Both the position numbers and the translations under genes were made by a program. Under the pieces are notes generated by a model. The model saw nothing but the letters and a program-made list of their open reading frames with translations. It ran no database searches and was not told the origin of the DNA. Source: Serinus canaria (taxonomy: Eukaryota > Chordata > Aves > Passeriformes > Fringillidae). Taken from it: a stretch of DNA of 64,000 bases. Of this stretch, positions 9,744 to 23,438 are shown piece after piece. Each line of letters opens with the position of its first letter. The stretch's first letter is position 1. The stretch covers positions 11,287,764 through 11,351,763 of the forward strand of contig NC_066313.1 in NCBI RefSeq assembly GCF_022539315.1, given 5' to 3'.

Positions 9744-12700
9744 ATTTTTCTTTTATAGCTATGGTTTTAATATGAAAAAATTGTTAAATTCTCCATTTAA
9801 CCACCTACCTGGGGCTATAGCAACACAAAAAACAATGCTGCAGCCTTTTCATCTACCTTGCCAGGAATATAGACTTGAACCTTATTTCAAACGTGCTGAT
9901 AAACAAGTGGGGAAAACGTCCAAAGCTAAATCACTGAGCCACTTGATTTTCTGGGGGCTGTAGGAATGGGCTGGCCAGACATTTTATGTCACCGTTTTCT
10001 CCTGAAAAGATGAAGACGCTCTTTAACTAAAAAGGTCACTGCAATTTCTCGTTGCACCATAAACTCATCCTGGCACAAGCATCTGACCTGCTGTATTTGT
10101 TAAAAAGAAATCTCTCACTGTGAGAGGTTCACCCAAGATTTCAGGCTACAAAAGTAACTTTTGTCTTCCATCAGCATGGAAGGGTTTTCTGTTCTCACTG
10201 CAGTCCTTGGGATCCAAGGAATTCCTTTGCTCTTCAGCTTCAATAACACACATCTCTATTTTCATATGGTCCCCCAGAATAGGAGTTATTCTGCCCTTTG
10301 CCATAATCCCGAAGCATCAACTGGCCTTGCATCCTGGCTTTTCTACAGTGCCTGAGGCATTATAAAGATCTTGATAACTAATTTCTTTTTCAGAAGATAA
10401 AAAAAATGTATTCCTGTATATTTTTATTTGAATTATAAGTCCCTAATGAAGATGTGAACCCAGAGGCAGACAGCTAGGAGAGACAGAGGAAAAAAATCTA
10501 CAGGTAAGACTACAAGACAGAAAAGGGGTTGTCATACAGCTGGATGAAGAAGTGGCAGACAAGGTGCTCTTGGCACATTACATTTCCTATGAATAAAAAT
10601 ATTGCCCTTTAGAAATTTTTGAATGTGTTTTAGAACATTTGTAACCCTACAGAGAAGTGGCACTATCAGAAATGCCTTAAATGTTGTACACCAATTTCTC
10701 AAACCACTATTACTGTGGCATTATTTGGCAGGCAACTGCTGACTGATCTACTTTGCAGTGGATCAGTGAGCAGACCCCTCTTTTTAAGCTGCCTTAACTG
10801 TGTTCAATATCTCAATCCTTTGTGTTCTTATTAAAAAGTAATGGCAATACTTCTATACATTCAATATTTTATATAAAATAATGGAAACATAATATTGAAT
10901 TTTTAATCTCATGATGAATTCATATGTTTTATTAAGTCTTTTGGCACTTATGGCATTAGAAACTTATGCGCAGGAATCAATTATGCTTTTGAAAAGCCAA
11001 AATGAAAGTTGTATTTGTTTTTATAAGAGGAAAAAAGTCCTTCAAATTATGGATGTTGGAACAAAGTAAGTTTTCAAGAGGCTCTGCTTTGTAGGATGGT
11101 CAGCACTTTCCAATGAATTTATAAAAGCAGTTGATTTGTATTTGTGTATTGGCTTTAATAATTTTAACTACAGAATAACAGAATTATAGGATTAGTCTTA
11201 CACAAAATTAGGCAGGCAGGATGCTTTTCTTTAAGATATTTCCATCACATTAGTAAATTCACACTTTGTTATCACCATAAAACAAATGTGATATAAATGT
11301 AACATTGATTTCTAGAATGAGATGTAAAAACTATGACATGAAACACAATGAAAGTGGTTGGCAAGTGCTTATGTGAAGGTGACAGCTCAGCAACAAAAGG
11401 GCAGGATTAAAAGTTAATTAAGAGGAGTTGTTTTTTGACACAGGAATATTCTTTTTTTTTCAAACCAAGGAAATGATAAATGCAGTACAACACTAGACTC
11501 CTTGTTAGAATGCTTTGTTAGCAATAGAGGATTTACCTTATATTTTCTGGCTTTATTCACAGAATCATGCAATGTTCCCCTTAACAGAGCAAGCAGTGTT
11601 CATGTAGAAGTTTTAAAGAGCTCTTTGGTACCAAGTACCAAAAAACTATTTTTATTTTGGGAGTTTTGTTGCTGTTCCTCTCTAATTATAACTGGAGAAT
11701 AAATGAAAATTACAACTACTTGAGTCAAAAAACATTGTGAAAAACTTGTTTTGGTTAGCATGCAGGCTCACTTTTTCTCCCATGAGGTTTTTAGTCCCTC
11801 AGCAGTGGAAAGGAGTTAATCATCAGTGTGACAGCATGATGTTACCTCTTCATGGACTTCTTCCTAGATGCAGGATTTGCACATGGAAAAGTTGTCTGTT
11901 ACTTCCATGGAATGTTACTTTGACTCCCCATAAATGGTTGGAAGTGGCTCTAGCTCTATTCCTGCTGTAGGATGCAATAACTTCTACTGCCTGCCTTTGC
12001 AAATTTGCACCTAAATAAAATCATCAGGTGTGTCCTTCATGGTGCATTGAATTTGTAACCTCAACAGATGTGTTTGTGCCAGGGTAAGTACTGCACTTAC
12101 TTTGGAGGCACGTGAGCTGAGACCACTGATACAACGTGGTGCTTGTTTATGGGGATGGGATAGAATATGTTGGAGATAGACCTTCAGAAAGTTATTTTAA
12201 AAGCATTAAGTGTAGACCAACCAGCAGTTTTGCAGGATGCTTCTTTAGGCTGAGGAGCAATGAGAGAGAGAAAAAGAAGAAGAGTTAAGAAATGGGAAAT
12301 TGGGTTACTTGAAGGTTTAATTTAGATATCTCTAAGGTGACAGAAAGAAAATGAGCAAAGAGAAGAAATAGGCAGCCGACACATGTAACCTATGAGGTTC
12401 CTTCTCTATTCCTTGGCTGATGCAGATCAGAGTAGCTCATTTGCAGTTGTTAAAATTACAGCAATGGGATTTGGTTCTGGACCAAATCTCAAAATCCCTT
12501 GCAAAAAGAGTTTGATGGGTTTCGTTCATCAGGAAACTTTTCAAGTTCATAGCCAAGAAGAAGAGGTATCTGCAGTAGAACCTCTGACTGATCAAACCAC
12601 CCCTGGATGAGGTCACAGACCTACTCAAAGCCCTGCTCTGAGTTATCACTATGGAGAACCTTTCCAGCCTCAGGAGAGAGCCCTGGTCAGCCAAGCTGCT

Positions 12701-13555
12701 AAATTATTTCTGTGTTTTGGGGCATTCTTTCCATGAAATTGATTTCATTTCATTTCAAAGTGTAGTATGAAAAAGGGAATATTTCAGATGTTTCATAAAA
12801 TACAGTAACCTTCTGACCAGCATTAGTATCAATAAAACCACTTTCTCTTGTTTTCTTTCTCTATGATGTGCCTTTGTCATCTTCTATGTTTCTTTTCACT
12901 TTGTACCTCATATTTTATTATTCTGGCAATTTTTTTCACTCTTTTTCTATAACTACTCATGTGTCTTTAGTAAGAGAATGTAAGAACAGATTGATTTGCC
13001 ACAATCCTCTTTGGCATTGCACTATATATTTTTTTTCAAGTCTGTGAAAAGGACCAGGGAACTCCTTTGTGCCTAAATTATTTATATGAAACCAAATAGA
13101 ATACAGTGGAGGTATAATCTTTTATTAATAAACCTCTTAGATAGTGCCCTGCTGCAGACAAATTCTGCTAGAGAGGAAATGTCTGTGACAGCCTAGGAAT
13201 GGCAAGTACCAGAAGTACTGTTCTGGGAGATGAAGCCCATCAGCTTGACTGATGTTTTCTAATGCCACACATGACTGAGGGCAGGACCTTTGGAAACATC
13301 ACCTACTAGAATTTCTCCTTTCAAATGTTTTCAAATGAGGCTACTTGAAAAGCAGTGGTACATTTTGTAAATGGTTAAGAGGTAAGAAAAATAGAACTCC
13401 GTCTTCTCTCTAATGCTCTCCAACATTTTTCATTTCAAAATTCTTTTGGAATGCATTTTTTCTTTCAATTGTACTTTTTCATTCATCACCTTGAAAAGAA
13501 TAAGCATATATGGAGTTCACCTCACTCTCAAACATCCACACTGCAGCAGCATGGC
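9744..13555. other. Unique sequence between CR1 pieces, no gene seen
   Basis: About 3.8 kb. Frames of up to 85 codons (for example 12437-12694 minus and 10120-10365 plus) have no recognisable domain. A small 8-bp inverted repeat (TTTGGTAC/GTACCAAA, 11624-11642) is present. No conserved gene, RNA or transposon was identified. Confidence 0.6.
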
Positions 13556-13741
13556 TCATAGAGTCACAGGATCATAGTATTGTGGGATCATTGAATGATT
13601 TGGGCTGTAAAGGACATTAAAGATCATCTCGTTCCAACCTCCCTGCCATGGGAAGGACACTGTCCACTAGACCACCTTGCTCAGAGCCCTACCCAGCTTG
13701 GCCTCAAACATTTCCAGGGATGGGGGAACCACGATTTCTCT
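13556..13741 (-). mobile_element. CR1 LINE 3' end, minus strand, copy A
   Basis: The left edge TCATAGAGTCACAGGATCAT is the reverse complement of the CR1 3' terminal repeat. It is followed by the common tail block (GATCATCTCGTTCCAACC, CCCTGCCATGGGAAGGACAC, CTTGCTCAGAGCCC, TTTCCAGGGATGGGG). The element is truncated at its 5' side near 13741, where the sequence passes directly into the 3' end of a second CR1 copy. It is far too short to act. Confidence 0.88.
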
Positions 13742-14050
13742 CATATCCATACAATCATATAGCTGCTCAGGGTAGAGGGCACCTTGAAAGCTCCTCTGGT
13801 CCAACATTTCATGGGAAAGGGAGCCTACAGGAGAATGTCTGGCACCCTGTCCAGTCATATCTTGGATACCACCAGGGACAGGGACTCTAACATATCTCTG
13901 GGGAGGTTGTCCCCGTGAGTCCTTACTGTAAAATATTTCTTTCCTATTTCAAGATGAAACCTCTCCCAGTGCAACTTGTCCTTGTCTTCTCCATGTGACA
14001 CCTTCTGTGGAGATATCCTCTCCATCTTTTTTGCATTTATTTAAGCATGA
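13742..14050 (-). mobile_element. CR1 LINE 3' end, minus strand, copy B
   Basis: A second CR1 3' region begins over again next to copy A (CTCCTCTGGTCCAACATTTC near 13790, GGGACAGGGACTCTAACATA near 13873, CTGTAAAATATTTCTTTCCT near 13926). It then continues into the CTTGTCCTTGTCTTCTCC segment and fades out near 14050. It is more diverged than copy A, so A probably inserted at the 3' tail of an older B. The right boundary is approximate. Confidence 0.75.
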
Positions 14051-17000
14051 CCTTTAAGCAAGATTCTTCTCTTGAATAAAATCACAGTAGGCACTGATTA
14101 TGTCAGTTAATCTCCTATTAAGATGTTGACTAAAGGTAAGGCTATGATTCAGATTTTTAAGATTAATTTCCAAAATGAATGACCTTCTTTTTCACCTAGC
14201 TACATATAAATCATCAGTAACTAAATTCTATTTTGAAGTGAGACTGGATGAGAAATCCAGGAGCCTTTAATTTAAGCAAAAGCTATTTCCTTTTTTTTTT
14301 TTTTTTTTAATCTATTTGGTTATTTGGCCCAGATCACCCAACTGCACACTCCTTAATATCAATTTTTGATTTTGAGGCATTTTAGAGAGTAGAGCAAATC
14401 TGTTTGTATTTCAACTTCTCTTTTCGTCTGGAAAATAAGTTCAGTTCAAAATACTGATATTTCTTCACATCTGGACACTTTAAACCCCAAAGCTAGAATG
14501 TTACATATAAAGTAATTTGTGGTTTTAAACTTTGGTTTCCACTCTCCCATATAAATGCAAATAAAATGTTTTCCATTAGAATAACTCTGCCTCGTGCTTT
14601 TTTAATGGAGGCATTGGAGACTACAAAGTAGAGTAGAAACCATTTTGATAGTACTGCATCTTCTCTCTGAGTGCCAATCTAAATATTTCCATCTGTCAGA
14701 TTTTTATTTAATATTCTGAATAAGTAAGTTGCAGGAAAAAGGGAACAGTCATTTTTATTTCACTTTCTTTTGCCAGGTTTTGGTGGTCTTACAGTTTCTT
14801 TTTGGATTGCAGAAATGCATGTGTGAAGATTTATAGTCCTTTGCTCTGCCAAGATATCTCCTAGAAATCCAAAGATGTCATTTTCAAATGTTCATAAACA
14901 AACATATTTTCTAAAATTAAAAGAAAAAAAAATCCAGCTTTTCCCCCAGCTTTCCCCAAACACAAATTCAAAACTCTGTTGAAGTGGAAGGAAATGTACA
15001 AAAACAATCAAGACACTCTCATTATGGAATTTGTTGTCTTGACTTCAGTCTGGAATGCTGCTGCCACCTCTGACATTGTCTAAATGAATATGGTGCATAC
15101 AATGGCTCCCAGGTTAGCCAGCAAAAAGCTAAATTCCTGTGGCATTTGCAGGGAAAGAGAGGAAAATTATGAACAAGCAGTGCCAAGAAACTGAAAGGTC
15201 AAAATATCACATGAAAAAACAAGTTTCAATTTTAAAACCCTACTTTCAAGTGAACCTAGCTAAAGCAGCTGTTGGTGAGGATCCACCTTTATGAACTGTT
15301 TTATAGTTTCATGTGATTCAGCCATAAGCAATTGCCTGAGTTAAAGACTTGGTGTGCAAGGTTATAGTTGAGTGGTTTAGGCTGGTTGGTTTTTTTCAAA
15401 AAGTCCTTACATCCAGAAGAGAAAAGGAAAATAAAATCTCTGCTTTTATTGTTTAATTCTAATTTTCATACAATAAAGTATTTTCTGCATTTTAAAAGTT
15501 ATGTTATCTCTCTTCTCTAAGTCAGATGTCCCAAGTGTCAAGTAATACAATATCTAATACTCGAAGGAATATCAAATGTCCACAAATCAAAGCCTGCCCT
15601 CTCATGCAAGGTCTGCTTAGGAGTAAAATTCAGGAAAATACAGAGAAATCTCCCAGCATGTCCTATATGAGAGTCCAACCCCATGAACTCTGTAATGAAA
15701 AGTAAATAAATGACTCTGTCCTTCACTGCCAAGCTGTTAATCCATAATGTGGAGTTGGCCTCTGTTGTTGTCAACAGTGATGTATAAATCATATCAGACA
15801 AAACAAGAACCAAGCTGACCCTTTACCCCTTCCTTCAGCCAAATGCAAGCATTTATAATGCCTAAAACCTTTTTCCCCTCTTTTCTTTCCCCCTTTTCAT
15901 ATGTCTCTCACTTGCTGGTTTCTCCTGGATTGATAAGAGTAAGAAAAGTGTGTGGGAGTCTGTTTGAAGTGCTCTACAGGGAATTTCAACCCAATTTCCT
16001 AAGAGATCTCAGTAATACCAACCCACCTACAGTTTGGTCCTCCATAAAATCATGGCTCCTGCTTCTCAGGACTTCTGGGAAGAGGAATGCATGGAGAAAG
16101 CAATTCTGCAAAGGAAGGATCACACAGCCAGGGATGACACAGGAGAAAAGCTACTCTGGAGGGGGAAAGGGAGAGGGAGGGGTGGCCTTTCAGGAAGATC
16201 CAGAGAGACCAAACCAAGGAGACTAGGACTGGCTGAAAGATTTTAGGGGGAAGAAGACTGATGGAAACACATGAAGGCTGAGCCTTTAATAGGTCTCAGG
16301 GTTAATATACTTTAAAGTCAAAGGAAAGAGTGCAGCTGGTTTAGGTATCAATGAAAGAGGTTCCTTTATGTCTTACCTAAATTTAATTTATTCAATGAGT
16401 AAAATATTTGGTGACTTCTATGTTAGTTGGACAGGGCCCTAAGTGAAAAGGGGCATGAAATTAACTGAATTTTGACACTTGTAAAGCTCCTGCAGAGCTC
16501 ATATCAGGATCAAAGCGTAAAACTACAATTGTGTTGCTTGTTAAAATAATTGAACAAATATTGAGAGAAAAATAACCAAATCCATGGCAGTAATGCCAAA
16601 AGCGATAAATGACATGAGTTTATGAGGAACAGAGCTTCCTGACAAACCAGATTGCTTTTTTTTAATAAAGTTACAAAGGATGAAATTCTGCTGTTTGTGA
16701 GGGCTGACTCACTAAAAAAACCCCCAAAGTGTCTTCCTGGTAGAAATTATCAATGCCAATAACAGCCCTAAATACTGATCTACAATTAGCAGATGAAGGG
16801 AGAGCAGAAGTTTGATGCTGTGCCTCGTAACATTTTATTGATCAAGGGTACATTTCCAGAGAAGTTTTGTGGTGTAGGAGCCAGGGTATCACTGGAGATT
16901 TCCAGTTTGATTTGTACATGGTACTGTTGCATGGGTAAAGCACCATAACCACAAAAAGCAGCAGCAAACTACAGCCCTCTGCACGGAGCTTGGAGTGCTG

Positions 17001-20000
17001 TGTCAACAGCATGGCTGGATTCAGTCAGGGCTGCAAAATAGAGACAATTGCTTAAGGGAAGTTCCTGGAAATTCTTAGACTGAGTCATAAGGTATTGGGA
17101 ATGAAAGAATTATGTTGTGAAAGTGAGAGACCTGAAAAGATATTTCCAGGTAAAGTGGGGAAGTGGTTTGAGGATAGGATTTAAGTCTGAAAGAACCAAA
17201 ACTGTTGGCCTGCACTTACAAGGTGAAAAGGTGGGAGAAATACTGACCCAGGTACTCAAGAGCCATGTGAAAATTCTTTGTGTCACAAACCAGGCTGACC
17301 AATAGACCATCTAACAATGCAGAGCTCCAGCTCTCACTTGGAGAAACATATAAATCCTTGAAGATACACATGAGATCAGAGGGAAAAGGATAAAGCAATC
17401 AAATCCAGGGCAAAATGTGCCATGCCTTGCATGGTAGATAAAGGTGAGAATAGCTATAGCAATAGAGCTGTGTCCATACCTATCCACAAGTTTCTAAAGA
17501 AGAAGCAACAAAAAAATTCACCAGACATACAGTGTGAAATTGAGAGAAGGGGAAATGTAAGACAGTGTCTGAAAGAATTCTGTGAAATGGAGCAGTTTGC
17601 AGGGTGGACCAGGTTATTTTATGCATAACTGACTTGGCCTGCATAAAGGTAACAGATGTGACACCCACTCTAAGGGTAGCAGAGATCTCACAGCAGCATC
17701 CAACATCCAGTAATCCCTGACTCAGCCTGGAGATCCTCATATTGCTTCTTTATCCCTGTCTGATACAACAAATGGTTTAGGGATTGAGCTAGGAATGGAT
17801 TATTCTGGCGTTTACTGTTGGCAACTGCCTGTAAGTATTGGGCTTTTTTTCTCTAATAACTTTTTCAGGGTTTTTAGGGATTAAAAAATCCTTATTTAGT
17901 CAGGAAGCCCAGTAGGGAATCAACAGAAATATTTGCATATTTTTTGCCCATGTGAGTACATTATAGCTCCAGAGTTTTATTTTCTCCTTGCTTTTCAGCT
18001 GGTCTAAATTATCATTGTACTGTTGAAAGCAATTGTTTTTAAGCACCTGCCACTTCCAGATGTCCAATATTTGCCAGTTTTTTCCTGTTGCCAGTGCCAA
18101 GAAAGAAAAAGGGATCATTTGCTAGTCCCTTTGATGACATGGAGTGAGAAAATGAAGAAAACCACTATATACTGCCTCATAAGATCTCTAAAACTCAGGA
18201 GTGGAGGAGTAGTCAGCTATTTCTAGTGTGAAATATAAGCTTCCATGTGGAGTTCTCTGATAATCCAGAACACATAGTGGACAGAAAGAAAAAGAGCAGG
18301 AGCCTCCATCCCATCCATCCAGCCTTTGTGTTTGGCCTGCAACATTTGGAATCGAGTGGAAAGCAAGGATGGAGTGGAAAAAAGTAACCTGCCCATATCC
18401 TTTTATAAGTGATGCTTTGTAGTAAATTGCTTGCTGTCTAATTTGGCTTATGCAAACAATACTGCCTTTGGTGAGGCAGCAGGACTTCTGAAATCTTCAG
18501 CATGGGCAGGATCAATCTGTGCATTTCCTTGCTGCCTAGGAGCATCTGGAGGACTGTCCTCTATGGACTGTCCTCATGCAATAGTCCACATCTAATTACT
18601 CTCCAAGCAGTGGAGACTTTGCATTGGTAAAAACTGAGCTTTGCTTCTGAACAGATTACTTGAAACACTAAAATACAAATAATTTTGGCTGAATTTTATT
18701 GCTGCACCCACAAAGCAAGAAAGTAGCAATTATTGTTAATGCTTCATGAACTCCAGCTTTTCATCATCTTAACTGCATTGAATTTCAGAAATATTATGAT
18801 CTGTAGCGTGTAAGATCATATTTAACAAAAGAATAAGAAACCTCTTTATTTGTGCAGTGTATTGTCTCGTGTTAAGGTTTGGTGAGTAGAATATACCCAA
18901 AATGATTGTTCAATTATATCTTAAATTAGCTCATTCAGTAATGGGATAAACAAGCTGTCTGGCAGAATGGGTTTTGGTTGACAAGGAAGTAGGTGAATGC
19001 TAAGAAAAAAAGGCTTTAATCACATTTATTTCCTGAGTCACGATGAAGGGGATTAATGTTGTATTCTAGACCAGTGATTTTGTGGACATATGTTAATGAA
19101 CATGCAAAAGAACACAAAAATTCTTTATTGCATCAAGCAAGAAAAACTTGTGAGTCTAACAATCTGAAAAAAAAAAAAAAGAAGAACATTGATTTCTATA
19201 TTCATGCAACCATATCTTTGGAGCAACAAGGATGTTAAATTGCTGGAAAGTTTTCTGAAATATTAAAAACTGAAATTCTATACCCAGAAGATGCCAGCCC
19301 TTACTCTGTGAATAAAAGCCCCCCCCCTCAGCAGCAGTTTTTCTTCTATCTCTTATGAACCTTCACACCTAACTGTATTTCATGCAGTGACTTTGCAGAG
19401 AGCAGAGTTCTGGCCTCTGAAGGCAGTGGAAAGGCTCCTGAAAATTTCAGAGCCATCAGAAATAGCCTTGCAAAGAGCACGTGCAAGAAAATCTTCTCTC
19501 CAGGGGTTGTAGCAGTTATGCATATATGCCATGTCCATTCTCAATAAACACATAGTTCTGGAAGAACTTCGGGGAGCTTGGAAAGGTAAGAGGGGGTGAG
19601 CTGCACTCCCAAGGAGTTCTAATTGCTTGCCCCTGGTGTTTCAGATCTGCTTTGGCCACACTCTGCCTTTGCTGAGTGCATTGATCCTGGCCCTGCATGT
19701 TCCAGGAGGGAGACCCCAGGTAACTGGAATATCAACTACATACTCATTTTAAAAATAAACAAAGTGCTTCAATGGCTGTTACTGGTCATCAAAATACATA
19801 CAAAATACAGGGTTATCAGGAGGACTCATCCTAAACCTTACTCTGCTGTTCCCTTCTGTGCTAAGCCAGCAGGAATATTCTCCTGGGAAGGATGAAGGTG
19901 CATGTGGTCTGCATATTTACATAGATCCAAGGGTCAGACTTCAGCTTTGATCTTACCACTCCTCACCTCACCCACTGTAAGGGAAGCAGAAATGTGTGGC

Positions 20001-21913
20001 AGCAAGAGGATCATTCCCCTGGGCAACCAGAGTTCCAATGTCATTCTCATCACCCCTCTGCAGACTATACCCCTAGATGAAGTCAAAACCGGGACCACCA
20101 CTTTGGAGGTTATATCAAAGTGTCTCAGATACAGACCAATAATCACTTCCCCTTTTCCCAATATTGTTAGGAAACACCAAACTCTGCAAAAAGAGGTCAC
20201 CAATTCCATAGGCAAGGGCCCATTTGTATTGATCTAGATTGAAAAAGAGAAGCTAGTTCATCTCTGTGCATAGAACCAGCACTTGTGCCAGCCTAAGTAC
20301 TACTGAAGTGTTGTAAGAAATTTTCAATGCTTGGCTGAGCCATTAATTTTTATGCTCAGTTTCAGACCAAAGCACTTTGAAATAGCTGCATTGCAAATGC
20401 CTGAGAATCTCTTTTTTGTAACTGGAGGTACCTCCTTTGGTTTAATGAAATAATTCCTTATGTATGTTACCCATGCAACACCCTTAGCACCTTTATCTGT
20501 GCTCTTGGAGATATAATAAAACTTTTCTGCAAAATTTTGCTTCTGATGCTGTATTTCTGAAGAAAACATAAGTACCATTAAAACATCAGTGAGAATTCAA
20601 GGGAGATTTTTATGAGGTGGGAGACTCTTGCCAACACTTTAAGCTGAGAATCTGTTGTAGTTGAGCACTGCTAAATACTACAGAGAGTGGAGGGCAGTAG
20701 AAAGTTTTGATCACATTCAGAAACTGGTTGATGAATTATTTTATTTGGAGACACAGGCAAAGCCCATAGAGCCTTGAAAAGCACCACACCTCCCAGGAAT
20801 GGATGTGTCCTACCCATTGAGTTTTCATGTCTTCAGTTCAAAGAAAGAAAAATGCGAGAGAAACCATCCCTGTTTGTATCAACAGCCTAATCAGAGATTT
20901 AAAAATTCATGTACCCTCTGCAGAGCCCTGAAAGCTGCTGCTGATGGTCTCTTTAACACTTAGCATTCCCAAGCAGGGATAGGTTGCTGACGTGGTTGCC
21001 CATCACATGAGAACTGTGTCAGGCCATGACCTATAGCTGTCCAGCTGGAGGATAAGCTGCTAAAGACTAAAAATATCCAGAATGTTTTGCCATTTTTAAA
21101 TTTTGGAATTCTAATGATAAGTTCTTTAATGTTTGTTTTATGTTATTAGATTGTTATATACCTCCATGATAACATATCATAGCACCCATAAGACTATACT
21201 GGGCTGTTCTGAAGCTTTTCTGCTATGGTAAACTATGTTTTACTCTGCTGTTGTTATCTTCTTCTTGACCTTGAGTTATCTTTCTATAAAAAAATATTCA
21301 GAGAAATAGCTAAGAATTTTTTTTCTAGTAGGCAATGTTTATTTTGAAGTACGGCTGTCAAAGTTTTAATGCGAAAAGAGGAACTTTGAACATAAACATA
21401 TAATAAATGCTTAACTGTTTCTTGGTGGTAACAGTGGCAATTCTAATGGCACAGCACACCAGTGCGACGACAGAATAATATTCAAACTGCTGCTGCTCCA
21501 CTGTACATTAAAATATCACACAAAGTCAAAATACATGTTATATTGCAGTGACATGATACAAAAAAAACCCAGAATTTCAGAAAAATAAGGTTTTTTTCTT
21601 ACTGATCTCATCATACTGAAAGAAAGAATAAGAAAGATAAAAAACCCATCTCAATGAAAAATACATCCTAAACAAAATTTTTTTAATTTTTTAAAGGAAA
21701 ACTTTACTGAATGCTTTGGCTTTGACAAAACTGTGGAAACCCCTTCTGTTACCAATCCTTGGACAAGTACTTTGTGATTGTGATGGCTATCCCCAGGGAA
21801 GGGTTCTGAATTCCTGCTTAAGGCCTGTTTGCGGCTTCAAAACAGCTTGTAGAGGAGCCTATGGATTCAAGGGCACTGTTTCATTGCTTCCCATGGCTGG
21901 GGGAGGCAGCACT

Positions 21914-21948
21914 GTTACATCCCCTCTTTTACCTGAGGGGGATGTAAC
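21914..21948. repeat. Stem-loop, 13/14-bp arms
   Basis: GTTACATCCCCTC (21914-21926) pairs with GAGGGGGATGTAAC (21935-21948) across the 8-nt loop TTTTACCT. The only fault is one extra G in the right arm. No T-run follows and no RNA family is recognised. Confidence 0.8.
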
Positions 21949-23397
21949 ATTAAGTCCTGGGCTCTCACTCCCAGGCAGGGGCAAGCTCCTGCTTAGAGCA
22001 GTCAGAAGTGCTTGGGGGGAGGTTTCAAGGGTTCAGAGATGTCAGAAAACAGAGCTATCAGAAAGCAAAACTGCAACAGAAACAAAGTTTCTGGAACTCA
22101 GTTCCAACTGGAAAAGTCTCGGAAGTCAGATTAGACGCATTTCCTTGTGTTTCTCTGGGCTTAATAAGTAATTTTTAAGGAGGGTGAACTGAATCAGTGA
22201 AACTCTTGACTCCACCACGACTTTTCTTCCTGACACGAAGCAGCCCCTCATGTTTTGATGATATTTCAGATTAAAGAGTATCAATGTCTTTTAGGGTTCA
22301 AAAAAAATTTTTTTTCCCTATAGGATCTCTCCTAATTGAGCACCTGTATACAAACAAAAGGGGCTTGGATTTTGTTTTAGCCTTGTAAATTAGAAGCCTT
22401 GGATGTGATCCAGCCCTTCAGTGAGGGAGCCAAATAATGGACAGTCTGGTCACAGCTGGTAGCCACACCAGTAGGGTTCCAAAATACAAGGGGAGGAGGG
22501 AGAACAGGTATAAAATATGTGCCTTTTACAGGACAGGTTCTCACTAAAACAACATACTGGTTCTTCAGCTGTAAATCTCAGAACTCTGTGGTTTAAAGAA
22601 ATAACTCTCTGTAGTGCTAATTCCTGCCTAATGCTACCCTTTCAGTAGGGACATCTCAAAGTAAAACTCTGGCAGATGTTGCTGATTTTTTACCTTCAGC
22701 CAGATGGCAGAATCTGATCCTTACCCATTTAGGTTTTGACTCCCAGTAATGCCTATTTTGACCAAATACTTTGTCAATAAACTCTCAAATCTGCATGGAA
22801 GTTTACAATTTAGAAATCCACTGACAAACTGAATGTTAAAATTACAACGGCCAGGAAGTGCTCAAGACCTTTAAAGAATGTGAATTGTGTTTCTCAAACA
22901 GGTATTCTGATGAGCCTCATCTTTCTCTCCTCACATTTCCTTGAATTCATGCAAATCTTTGAGATCCCCACTGTGCTGTCTGCCAAGTCAGAACACTTCC
23001 CGAGTTGCATTAATAATATTTGGCTTGGCACCAAGCAACCTTGAAAGGGTTATGAGTGGAGTACAAAAGCATTCAGAAGCTTTTGTCAGGTGTAGTTGCA
23101 GGTTTTATTTTAAAGTAAATGCTTCATATAGTTTCAGTTTCAAAGAGTCTTATTGGGTGCTGGTTTTATTCAGTGTGTAATAGTCAAGTCTTGCAAGGTC
23201 TAAACTTCTTTCAGATGTTCATAAATGGTCTCGCAGAATCTTTTTGTGCTTTTTAAACAAATGTATCCATTCAAAAGATAAATGTACTAGATCTGCTGAT
23301 ATTCAGTGGAATGCTTCAGTCTGGCTTTGTTTTGTACATATAAAAGTTTGTGTCTGGCCTTTTTCATGAGTCATTTTTCCTCCATCTGCTTGAGCCT

Positions 23398-23438
23398 ACA
23401 TTAAAATGTCCCCCCACATTAAAATGTCCCCCCCACAT
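23398..23438. repeat. Short tandem duplication of an 18-19-bp unit
   Basis: ACATTAAAATGTCCCCCC (23398-23415) is repeated at once with one more C (23416-23434), then ACAT begins a third copy. Each unit contains the palindrome ACATTAAAATGT minus one base and a C run, a typical replication-slippage product. Confidence 0.85.

Noticed and set aside
21716..22171. 151-codon frame starting MALTKLWKPLLL as a possible gene
   Set aside because: No domain, no recognisable homolog, no promoter or polyadenylation context. It is reported only as a weak lead.
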